Shown here one piece after another: positions 6,240-12,912 of a DNA stretch of 12,912 nucleotides. The notes beneath the pieces are model-generated. The model saw only the letters and a list, made by a program, of their open reading frames with translations. It was not told the DNA's origin and ran no database searches. Source of the stretch: an uncultured Ruminococcus sp. (GTDB taxonomy: Bacteria > Bacillota > Clostridia > Oscillospirales > Ruminococcaceae); assembly GCA_900551505.1 (NCBI GenBank), contig URWK01000019.1:1-12912 (forward strand), given 5' to 3'. Positions within the stretch are counted from its first letter, which is position 1. Every line of letters starts with the position of its first letter. The translations under genes and the position numbers were made by a program.

Positions 6240-6319
6240 TAGTATTTTGTGTACATTCTGATATATGTTTTCGGTTATAATGTGACATAGTACGACTGAA
6301 AAATTGACAGAAAAACGGT

Positions 6320-6970
6320 TTAAAGTTTTTTCCTGCGTGCAAGCCCTGCACCGTGAAGCTGGTAAATTCCGACGAAAAGAGCGACTTGTCCGGCGATATT
6401 GATTAACTGTGCGTACCAGTGCATAAGCGAATTGTTGTCGAATTTTGCCCCGAGAACTGACATACCAAGCATACATATGTAGTAAGTGATGAAGTGTCTG
6501 ATAAATTCTTTTTTGTCCATCTTCAGACATATTCTTATCAGACAGACCACGAAGCCGAGAGTTCCTATAATCATGAGAGTGAGGAAAGGAAGTTTGACGG
6601 AAGCGAGAGAGATTGCCGGAAGACTGCTTCTTTCGGTCACTTTTTCTTCATCTTCAATTGTTTCCGGCAGTTCCGGAGAGCGAAGCATCAGGAGCAGGGA
6701 AATAAACATTGACATAAAACCTATTCCGTGGAGCGGGAACATTATTTCACTCAGCACCGTAAAATCCCCGATATTCAGAGCATAGAGAAATTTCCAGATA
6801 CATTTGAGAAGACCACCTAATGAAATCAGTGAAAAACCTGCAATAAACATCAGGTTAAAATTCTTTGTCATTTTGGTTTTAAGGTCTTCTTTCAATATAA
6901 GACATGAAAAGAGAAAAAGCACAACCGGTATAAAATCCAGTACAGCCATGCCGATAGTAATTTCATTCAT
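6320..6970 (-). CDS. Six-helix membrane protein of unknown function
   Basis: I do not recognise this family. 216 residues from the ATG at 6970, which has AAGGG about 10 bases upstream. A GTG at 6979 would add three codons but sits too close to that site. Hydrophobic segments lie near residues 7-27, 40-62, 77-96, 125-147, 157-175 and 182-203, predicting six membrane spans. A charged loop (about 98-120, PETIEDEEKVTERS) lies between spans 3 and 4, and the tail ARRKKL is basic. No signal peptide and no catalytic motif are visible. It is the upstream neighbour of the aro operon on the same strand, but a strong promoter and a 436-bp gap separate them. No convincing terminator follows it, so some read-through into the aro leader is possible. 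Confidence 0.72.
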   Translation of the reverse strand: MNEITIGMAVLDFIPVVLFLFSCLILKEDLKTKMTKNFNLMFIAGFSLISLGGLLKCIWKFLYALNIGDFTVLSEIMFPLHGIGFMSMFISLLLMLRSPELPETIEDEEKVTERSSLPAISLASVKLPFLTLMIIGTLGFVVCLIRICLKMDKKEFIRHFITYYICMLGMSVLGAKFDNNSLMHWYAQLINIAGQVALFVGIYQLHGAGLARRKKL

Positions 6971-7006
6971 AGATAACACACCCTTATTATAATATTGTTT
7001 AAGAAT

Positions 7007-7035
7007 ATTATAACATAATATTTTAATACGGTAAA
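7007..7035 (-). promoter_or_regulatory. Candidate promoter of the membrane-protein gene
   Basis: On the minus strand, TTTACC (7035-7030) and TATAAT (7012-7007) are 17 bp apart, with a start expected near 7000, about 30 bases before the ATG at 6970. It shares the 337-bp divergent region 6971-7307 with the radC promoter. The middle of that gap (about 7036-7219) is AT-rich; apart from short repeats of CCCGA I see nothing in it. Confidence 0.55.
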
Positions 7036-7219
7036 TAAGCGATTAATACAAAGATTATATCCCGAAACCTGTATAATTTCATCAAAGTCAAGTGCAATAA
7101 AGTTAAAATTGCCCGATTGCATTTAAAGTCCCGAATCTTACCCACAAAAAAGCGGATTGTCGACATAGACTAAAATTATTTCTCGGAAATTAAGCAATCA
7201 GCAATAATAGAACAAATTT

Positions 7220-7229
7220 AACTATAGTT
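7220..7229. promoter_or_regulatory. 10-bp palindrome at the radC-uvrBA promoter
   Basis: AACTATAGTT is a perfect palindrome whose last base is the first base of the -35 box (TTGACA, 7229-7234). Its place suits an operator. It is not a LexA box of the Bacillus type (GAAC-N4-GTTC), and I see no such box near this promoter. Confidence 0.35.
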
Positions 7230-7257
7230 TGACAATATAAAATCCATATACTATAAT
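7229..7257 (+). promoter_or_regulatory. Sigma-A promoter of radC-uvrB-uvrA
   Basis: TTGACA (7229-7234), a 17-bp spacer and TATAAT (7252-7257) match the consensus completely. The start is expected near 7264, giving a 5' untranslated region of about 44 bases that ends with the ribosome-binding site AGAGGAG (7294-7300). Confidence 0.9.
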
Positions 7258-7307
7258 AATAGGGATTAAACATAATAATTTAAGGATATAATAAGAGGAG
7301 CGATTAT

Positions 7308-8009
7308 ATGGCGAAGGAAAATGTACACAGAGGACACAGGCAAAGACTTAAACAGAGATTTCTCGAAAATGGTCTGAACGGATTTGCGGAACATGAAATA
7401 ATAGAATTACTTCTTTACTATGCAATACCTGTAAGAGATGTAAATGAAATTGCACACAATCTTATAAATCATTTCGGAAGCTTGCAGAAAGTTCTCAATG
7501 CGGACTATGAAACATTGAAAGATATGAACGGACTCGGGGAACATTCTGCGGTACTTCTGAAGCTTATGCCAGCACTCTTTGAGAGATATATAACCCCTGA
7601 AGACAGCGAAAAGACTGCACTTGTTTCGGGCAAGCTTGCCTGTGAATATTTTGAAAGAAAGTTCCTCGGAGAAACACGGGAAAAAGTAAAAGTTCTTTGT
7701 GTAGATGATGACTTGTATCCGATAAACTGCAAGACTATTTCAGAAGGTTCACCTGATGAAGTTTTGCTTACAAAGCGAAAGATAGTTGAATTTACATTTC
7801 AGAACAAGAGTTCAAGAATAATGCTTGCACACAATCACCCGAACGGAATGGCGATAGCTTCATATGAAGATATAGTATTTACAAAGAACATAAGCAGAAG
7901 CCTCAGAGAAATAGGAATAGAACTGCTTGACCATATAATTGTAGGAAATGACAGAGCTGTTTCGATGTCTGCAACAGGGGCATACAGCTATGATGAGGAA
8001 ATGTTTTAA
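7308..8009 (+). CDS. radC: RadC family JAMM-domain protein
   Basis: 233 residues, a normal RadC length. The N-terminal part (HRGHRQRLKQRFLENG, 7-22, then a helix-hairpin-helix-like region about 40-90 including NGLGEHSA) is the usual RadC start. The C-terminal JAB/MPN domain (about 105-228) holds a complete metalloprotease-like motif: Glu146 in ISEGS, His175 and His177 in HNHPNG, then Ser185 and Asp188. The family is named for a DNA-repair phenotype that was later traced to another gene, so its biochemical role is uncertain. It is first in a tight operon, 2 bp ahead of uvrB, which supports a repair-related or stress-related context without proving it. The ATG has AGAGGAG 7 bases upstream. Confidence 0.93.
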   Translation: MAKENVHRGHRQRLKQRFLENGLNGFAEHEIIELLLYYAIPVRDVNEIAHNLINHFGSLQKVLNADYETLKDMNGLGEHSAVLLKLMPALFERYITPEDSEKTALVSGKLACEYFERKFLGETREKVKVLCVDDDLYPINCKTISEGSPDEVLLTKRKIVEFTFQNKSSRIMLAHNHPNGMAIASYEDIVFTKNISRSLREIGIELLDHIIVGNDRAVSMSATGAYSYDEEMF

Positions 8010-8011
8010 TT

Positions 8012-9994
8012 ATGGAAGATATAAAGAAAAAAGACAACAGAACGGAAAAGAAATTTGAACTTGTTTCGGAATACGAAATGTCAGGCGACCAGCCCGAAGC
8101 GGTAGAAAAACTTGTTGAGGGTCTGGAGAAAGGTTACAGAGAACAAACGCTTATGGGCGTGACGGGTTCGGGCAAGACTTTCACAATGGCGAATATAATA
8201 GCGAAGCTTAACAGACCAACACTTGTACTTGCACACAATAAGATACTTGCAGGACAGTTATGTGAGGAATTAAGGGCGTTTTTCCCGAATAATGCCGTAG
8301 AATACTTTGTGTCATACTACGATTACTATCAGCCGGAAGCATATATTCCGGGGCGTGATGTGTATATAGAAAAGGATTCGAGCATAAATGACGAAATAGA
8401 CAAGTTAAGACATTCCGCAACTACAGCACTTTCCGAAAGGAGAGATGTTATTATTGTCGCAAGTGTTTCATGTATATACGCACTTGGCGACCCGACAGAG
8501 TACAGGGCAATGACTGTTTCGGTCAGGAGGGGAATGGAAAAGTCAAGAGATGAGCTTTTAAGCGAGCTTGTAGCAATAAAGTACGAAAGAAATGATGTTG
8601 ACTTCAAAAGAAACAGATTCAGGGTAAGAGGCGATACAGTGGATATTTATCCTGCATCTTCTGACGGAAAAGCTGTGAGAGTTGAGTTTTTCGGAGATGA
8701 GATTGACAGGATAACGGAAATTGACACGGTAAGCGGTGAAGTACTTGCGACACTCGAACACACGGCGATTTTTCCGGCTTCTCACTATGTATACGACAAG
8801 CAGACAATTGACAATGCGATAAAGGAAATTGACAGCCAGCTTGACAAGAGGATAAAAGAATTTCAGGCTGACGGGAAGATTCTTGAAGCAGAGAGAATAA
8901 AGCAAAGAGTTCATTATGATATGGAGATGTTGCAGGAAATAGGATTTTGTTCGGGCATAGAAAACTACTCGGGAATTTTTTCGGGCAGGAAGCCGGGTGA
9001 ACCGCCTTTTACATTGCTTGACTATTTCCCGGAAGACTTTTTGATGTTCATAGACGAAAGCCATGTTACACTTCCGCAAGTCAGGGCGATGTATGCAGGC
9101 GACAGAGCCAGAAAAACTAACCTTATAGATTACGGATTCAGGCTTCCGAGTGCCTATGACAACAGACCGCTTAATTTCGATGAATTTTACTCGAAGATAA
9201 ATCAGGTAATATTTGTTTCCGCTACTCCGTCAGCCTTTGAAAAGGAACATTCACAGCAGATTGCCGAGCAGGTCATAAGACCTACGGGACTTCTTGACCC
9301 GCCGATTTCCGTAAGACCGATTGAAAATCAGATTAATGACCTTAAAGCAGAGATACAGAAACGTACACAGAAAAATCAAAGAGTTCTTGTAACGACACTT
9401 ACGAAGAAGATGGCTGAAGACCTTACGGAATACCTTGCGAAGTCGGGGATAAAGGTTCGCTATCTTCACCATGACGTAGACACGATAAAGAGAATGGAAA
9501 TAATCAGACAACTCAGACTTGGTGAATTTGATGTGCTGGTCGGGATAAATCTTTTAAGAGAAGGGCTTGACATTCCGGAAGTATCTTTAGTGGCCATTCT
9601 CGATGCTGATAAGGAGGGCTTTTTAAGGAGTGAAACCGCCCTTATACAGACCATCGGAAGAAGTGCCAGAAATGCAGACGGTCAGGTTATCATGTATGCG
9701 GACGTTGTCACCGATTCTATGGAACGTGCCATTACAGAAACGGAACGCAGACGTAAAAAACAGACAGAATACAATCAGGCACACGGAATTGTACCGAGGA
9801 CGATTACAAAGCAGGTTCATGAAGTCATAGAAATCACAAAGACCATTGACAATACAAAGAATCTCAGCAGAGATGAAAAGAGAAAACTTATAGAAAAGCT
9901 TACGGCTGAAATGAAAAAGTGTGCGAAAGAACTTGACTTTGAGCAGGCAACAGTTTTAAGAGATAAGATTACGGAACTTAAAAGAGAGGATTAA
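8012..9994 (+). CDS. uvrB: Excinuclease ABC subunit B
   Basis: Damage-verification helicase of nucleotide excision repair: loaded on DNA by UvrA, then recruits UvrC for incision. 660 residues, full length. The Walker A motif GVTGSGKT is at 49-56. The beta-hairpin that clamps DNA starts at about 102 (YYDYYQPEAYIP). The Walker B-like IDESH is near 345-349. Helicase motif VI QTIGRSARNADG is near 546-557. The C-terminal UVR motif that contacts UvrC and UvrA lies at about 624-658 (EMKKCAKELDFEQATVLRDKI). The start is 2 bp after the radC stop, with GAGGAA inside the end of radC, so the two are translated from one message. uvrA follows after 4 bp. Confidence 0.98.
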   Translation: MEDIKKKDNRTEKKFELVSEYEMSGDQPEAVEKLVEGLEKGYREQTLMGVTGSGKTFTMANIIAKLNRPTLVLAHNKILAGQLCEELRAFFPNNAVEYFVSYYDYYQPEAYIPGRDVYIEKDSSINDEIDKLRHSATTALSERRDVIIVASVSCIYALGDPTEYRAMTVSVRRGMEKSRDELLSELVAIKYERNDVDFKRNRFRVRGDTVDIYPASSDGKAVRVEFFGDEIDRITEIDTVSGEVLATLEHTAIFPASHYVYDKQTIDNAIKEIDSQLDKRIKEFQADGKILEAERIKQRVHYDMEMLQEIGFCSGIENYSGIFSGRKPGEPPFTLLDYFPEDFLMFIDESHVTLPQVRAMYAGDRARKTNLIDYGFRLPSAYDNRPLNFDEFYSKINQVIFVSATPSAFEKEHSQQIAEQVIRPTGLLDPPISVRPIENQINDLKAEIQKRTQKNQRVLVTTLTKKMAEDLTEYLAKSGIKVRYLHHDVDTIKRMEIIRQLRLGEFDVLVGINLLREGLDIPEVSLVAILDADKEGFLRSETALIQTIGRSARNADGQVIMYADVVTDSMERAITETERRRKKQTEYNQAHGIVPRTITKQVHEVIEITKTIDNTKNLSRDEKRKLIEKLTAEMKKCAKELDFEQATVLRDKITELKRED

Positions 9995-9998
9995 GGCA

Positions 9999-12824
9999 AT
10001 GAACGATAAAATAATAATCAGGGGAGCAAGGGAACACAATCTTAAAAATATAGACGTTGAAATCCCGAGAGATACACTTACGGTCATGACGGGACTTTCC
10101 GGTTCGGGAAAATCTTCTCTTGCCTTTGATACTATATATGCGGACGGTCAGAGAAGATATATGGAAAGTCTTTCATCATATGCACGCCAGTTTCTCGGAC
10201 AGATGAATAAACCGGACGTTGACAGTATAGAAGGGCTTTCGCCTGCAATTTCGATTGACCAGAAAACCACTTCCAAAAATCCACGTTCAACGGTGGGTAC
10301 GGTTACGGAAATTTACGACTATTTGAGACTTTTGTATGCCAGAATAGGCGTTCCGCACTGTACAGTCTGCGGAAAAGAGATAAAACAGCAGACAATTGAC
10401 CAGATTTGCGATAAGCTTATGACACTTGAGCCGAGAACGAAAATACAGTTGCTTGCCCCGATAATCAGAGGCAGAAAAGGCGAACATATTAAGGAACTTG
10501 AGAGTGCGAAGAAATCGGGTTATGTAAGGGTGAGAGTTGATGGGATAATGTACGACTTATCCGAAAAAATCAGCCTTGAGAAGAACAGGAAACACAATAT
10601 TGAAATTGTGGTTGACAGACTTGTGATAAAGGACGGAATAGAAACAAGATTATCGGACAGCCTTGAAACAACGGCTTCACTTTCGGGAGGAATAATAATT
10701 GCTGATATTGTGGACGGTGAAGAAATGATGTTTTCGCTCAATTACGCCTGTCCGGAACACAATGTTTCAGTAGAGGAACTTACGCCGAGAATGTTCTCTT
10801 TCAATAATCCTTTCGGGGCTTGTGAAGAGTGTACGGGATTGGGCGTGTACAAGAAAATAAACCCCGATTTGATAGTGCCGGATAAGAACCTTTCTATAAG
10901 GCAGGGTGCTATAAAGGCGACAGGCTGGAATACCCTTACGGAAAGCTCTTATGCAATGATGTTTTATGAAGCGATAGCGGAGGAATACGGAATTTCACTT
11001 GATACGCCGGTTAAGGACTTACCGGAAGAAGTTATGGACGTTTTCCTTTACGGCACAAACGGCAAAAAGCTTTCAATTAAAGTAATAGAATCATTCGGCG
11101 GAGGTATAAGAAAACAGGCTTTTGAGGGAGTAATAAATAACCTTGAACGCAGATATAACGAAACTTCAAGCAACTATTCAAAGGAAGAAATCGAAAGTTG
11201 TATGAGTGAAATAATTTGTCCGTCATGTAAGGGCGAAAGACTTAAAAAAGAAAGCCTTGCCGTAACCGTGGGCGGAATAAACATAAGTGAACTCTGCAAG
11301 AAGACCGTAACGGAAGCACTTGAATTTTTTGATTCCCTTGAACTTAACGAAAGAGAAAAGATAATCGGAGAAAGAATTATTAAAGAGATAAAAGAAAGAC
11401 TGGGCTTTCTGAAAAGCGTGGGACTTGAATATCTCACATTGTCGAGAGCTTCGGGAACTCTTTCGGGCGGAGAAAGTCAGCGTATCAGGCTTGCAACACA
11501 GATAGGTTCATCACTTATGGGAGTATTGTATATTCTTGACGAACCGAGTATAGGGCTTCACCAGAAAGACAATGATAAACTTATTGCCACGCTGAAAAGA
11601 TTAAGGGACATCGGCAATACTCTTATAGTAGTTGAACATGATGAAGATACTATGAGAGAAGCTGACTATATTGTTGACATAGGAGAAGGAGCAGGCGTTA
11701 ACGGCGGAAAAGTTATATATGCCGGAGATGTTGAGGGAATAATGAAATGCGAAAATTCCATAACAGGTCAGTATTTAAGCGGTAAGAAAAAAATAGCCGT
11801 TCCCGAAACAAGACGACAGGGAAACGGTAAATATCTTGAAATTATCGGAGCAGAGGAAAACAACCTTAAAAACATAGATGTAAAAATTCCGCTCGGAGTA
11901 TTTAATTGTGTAACGGGTGTTTCGGGTTCGGGAAAATCTTCGCTCGTAAATCAGATAATAGGGAAGTATCTTTCCGTGAAGCTCAACGGTGCAAAGTCCT
12001 CTTACGGAAAATTCAGAGAGATGAAAGGCATTGAGTATCTCGACAAGATTATAAATATTGACCAGTCCCCCATAGGCAGAACTCCACGTTCAAATCCTGC
12101 GACTTATACGGGTGTATTTACGGATATAAGAGAACTTTTCGCAGGTACTTCCGATGCAAAGACACACGGTTATACTTCGGGACGTTTCTCATTCAATGTA
12201 AAGGGCGGAAGATGTGAAGCTTGCGAGGGTGACGGAATAATAAAAATTGAAATGCACTTCCTGCCTGATGTATATGTTCCCTGTGAAGTCTGCAAGGGGA
12301 AAAGATATAACAGGGAAACGCTTGAAATTCACTACAAGGGCAAATCAATATATGATGTGCTTGAAATGAGTGTAGATGAGGGTGTGAAGTTCTTTGAGAA
12401 TATCCCTAAAATAAGCCGTAAACTGAAAACATTGCAGGAAGTAGGCTTAGGATATATCAAAATAGGTCAGCCTGCAACCACTCTTTCGGGTGGTGAGGCT
12501 CAGAGAGTGAAACTTGCCACAGAGCTTGCGAAACGTGCCACCGGGAAAACATTGTATATACTTGACGAGCCTACAACGGGGCTTCACAGTGCTGACGTGC
12601 ATAAGCTTATAGAAGTATTGCAGAAGTTGGTTGACGGCGGTAATACTGTGCTTGTCATAGAACATAACCTTGATGTGATAAAGTGTGCGGACTGGATTAC
12701 AGACCTTGGAAAAGACGGCGGTAACAGAGGCGGAGAAATTGTTGCGGTCGGCACTCCTGAACAGATAGCACAGTGCAGGGAATCTTATACGGGCTATTAT
12801 CTTAAATCGAAACTTTCCGGCTGA
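9999..12824 (+). CDS. uvrA: Excinuclease ABC subunit A
   Basis: DNA-damage sensor of nucleotide excision repair: a tandem ABC ATPase that binds lesions and delivers UvrB. 941 residues, full length. The first ATPase has Walker A GLSGSGKS (32-39), a CxxC pair at 121-124, a zinc module with Cys251, His254, Cys275 and Cys278, and signature LSGGESQR (about 487). The second has Walker A GVSGSGKS (about 640), a four-Cys zinc module (CEAC...CEVC, about 738-768) inside the conserved RCEACEGDG...FLPDVYVPC block, signature LSGGEAQR (about 829) and Walker B ILDEPTTGLH (about 853). In the first zinc module the second ligand is His instead of the E. coli Cys. AGAGAGG precedes the ATG, inside the end of uvrB. 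The stop TGA is 11 bases before the poly-G artefact, so what follows in the operon is unknown. Confidence 0.98.
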   Translation: MNDKIIIRGAREHNLKNIDVEIPRDTLTVMTGLSGSGKSSLAFDTIYADGQRRYMESLSSYARQFLGQMNKPDVDSIEGLSPAISIDQKTTSKNPRSTVGTVTEIYDYLRLLYARIGVPHCTVCGKEIKQQTIDQICDKLMTLEPRTKIQLLAPIIRGRKGEHIKELESAKKSGYVRVRVDGIMYDLSEKISLEKNRKHNIEIVVDRLVIKDGIETRLSDSLETTASLSGGIIIADIVDGEEMMFSLNYACPEHNVSVEELTPRMFSFNNPFGACEECTGLGVYKKINPDLIVPDKNLSIRQGAIKATGWNTLTESSYAMMFYEAIAEEYGISLDTPVKDLPEEVMDVFLYGTNGKKLSIKVIESFGGGIRKQAFEGVINNLERRYNETSSNYSKEEIESCMSEIICPSCKGERLKKESLAVTVGGINISELCKKTVTEALEFFDSLELNEREKIIGERIIKEIKERLGFLKSVGLEYLTLSRASGTLSGGESQRIRLATQIGSSLMGVLYILDEPSIGLHQKDNDKLIATLKRLRDIGNTLIVVEHDEDTMREADYIVDIGEGAGVNGGKVIYAGDVEGIMKCENSITGQYLSGKKKIAVPETRRQGNGKYLEIIGAEENNLKNIDVKIPLGVFNCVTGVSGSGKSSLVNQIIGKYLSVKLNGAKSSYGKFREMKGIEYLDKIINIDQSPIGRTPRSNPATYTGVFTDIRELFAGTSDAKTHGYTSGRFSFNVKGGRCEACEGDGIIKIEMHFLPDVYVPCEVCKGKRYNRETLEIHYKGKSIYDVLEMSVDEGVKFFENIPKISRKLKTLQEVGLGYIKIGQPATTLSGGEAQRVKLATELAKRATGKTLYILDEPTTGLHSADVHKLIEVLQKLVDGGNTVLVIEHNLDVIKCADWITDLGKDGGNRGGEIVAVGTPEQIAQCRESYTGYYLKSKLSG

Positions 12825-12835
12825 ATATAGAATCA

Positions 12836-12912
<77 letters not shown>

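Noticed and set aside
6189..6530. Minus-strand 113-codon ORF crossing the end of the membrane-protein gene
   Set aside because: It runs through the consensus aro promoter and overlaps the membrane gene in another frame, with no family resemblance.
6971..6979. GTG start at 6979 for the membrane protein
   Set aside because: The ribosome-binding site AAGGG almost touches that GTG, while the ATG at 6970 has normal spacing.
7058..7136. Three CCCGA-containing repeats in the divergent gap as operator sites
   Set aside because: Copies are only 5-6 bases, unevenly spaced (about 51 and 18 bases) and not placed on either promoter; chance is sufficient.
8558..9079. Minus-strand 173-codon ORF inside uvrB
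   Set aside because: Fully antisense to a certain uvrB; the translation is rich in Arg, Phe, Tyr and Cys in the way shadow frames of AT-rich genes are, with no motif.

Overview
The window reads as an assembled contig from a low-GC, probably spore-forming member of the Clostridia; a Ruminococcus/Oscillospirales-type genome is my best guess. This rests on a shikimate gene order, a DUF4364 protein and protein styles that I recognise from memory, not on a search. Both ends are homopolymer: a C-run at 20-77 and a G-run at 12836-12912. On each strand this is poly-G at the 3' end, the usual signature of no-signal base calls from two-colour sequencing, so the ends should be treated as artefact.

Left and centre, minus strand. 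Reading 6970 to 111, the order is: a six-helix membrane protein of unknown function (6320-6970); a regulatory leader (about 5926-6239); the shikimate operon aroF (DAHP synthase), aroB, aroA, aroC (5883-1481), with 4 bp, 3 bp and -20 bp junctions; a DUF4364 winged-helix-type protein (804-1397); a small helical, ferritin-like protein (298-723); and a 57-residue ORF (111-284). The four aro genes cover the first, second, sixth and seventh steps of the chorismate pathway. The remaining steps (aroD/Q, aroE, aroK) are not here.

Right, plus strand. A consensus sigma-A promoter (7229-7257) drives radC, uvrB and uvrA, packed 2 and 4 bp apart. UvrA and UvrB are the damage-recognition part of nucleotide excision repair. 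RadC is a JAMM-domain protein of uncertain role.

The most interesting part is the aroF leader. A perfect TTGACA-17-TATAAT promoter is followed by an 8-bp perfect inverted repeat at the predicted transcript start, then a 34-codon ORF with its own ribosome-binding site that encodes 8 Phe, 3 Tyr and 1 Trp. Beyond it lies a strong intrinsic terminator directly before aroF. A segment overlapping the leader stop codon copies the 3' arm of that terminator, so it can pair with the 5' arm instead. This has every part of ribosome-mediated transcription attenuation responding to phenylalanine, an architecture best known from enterobacteria; aromatic genes in Firmicutes more often use T-box or TRAP control. 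No T-box motif is visible.
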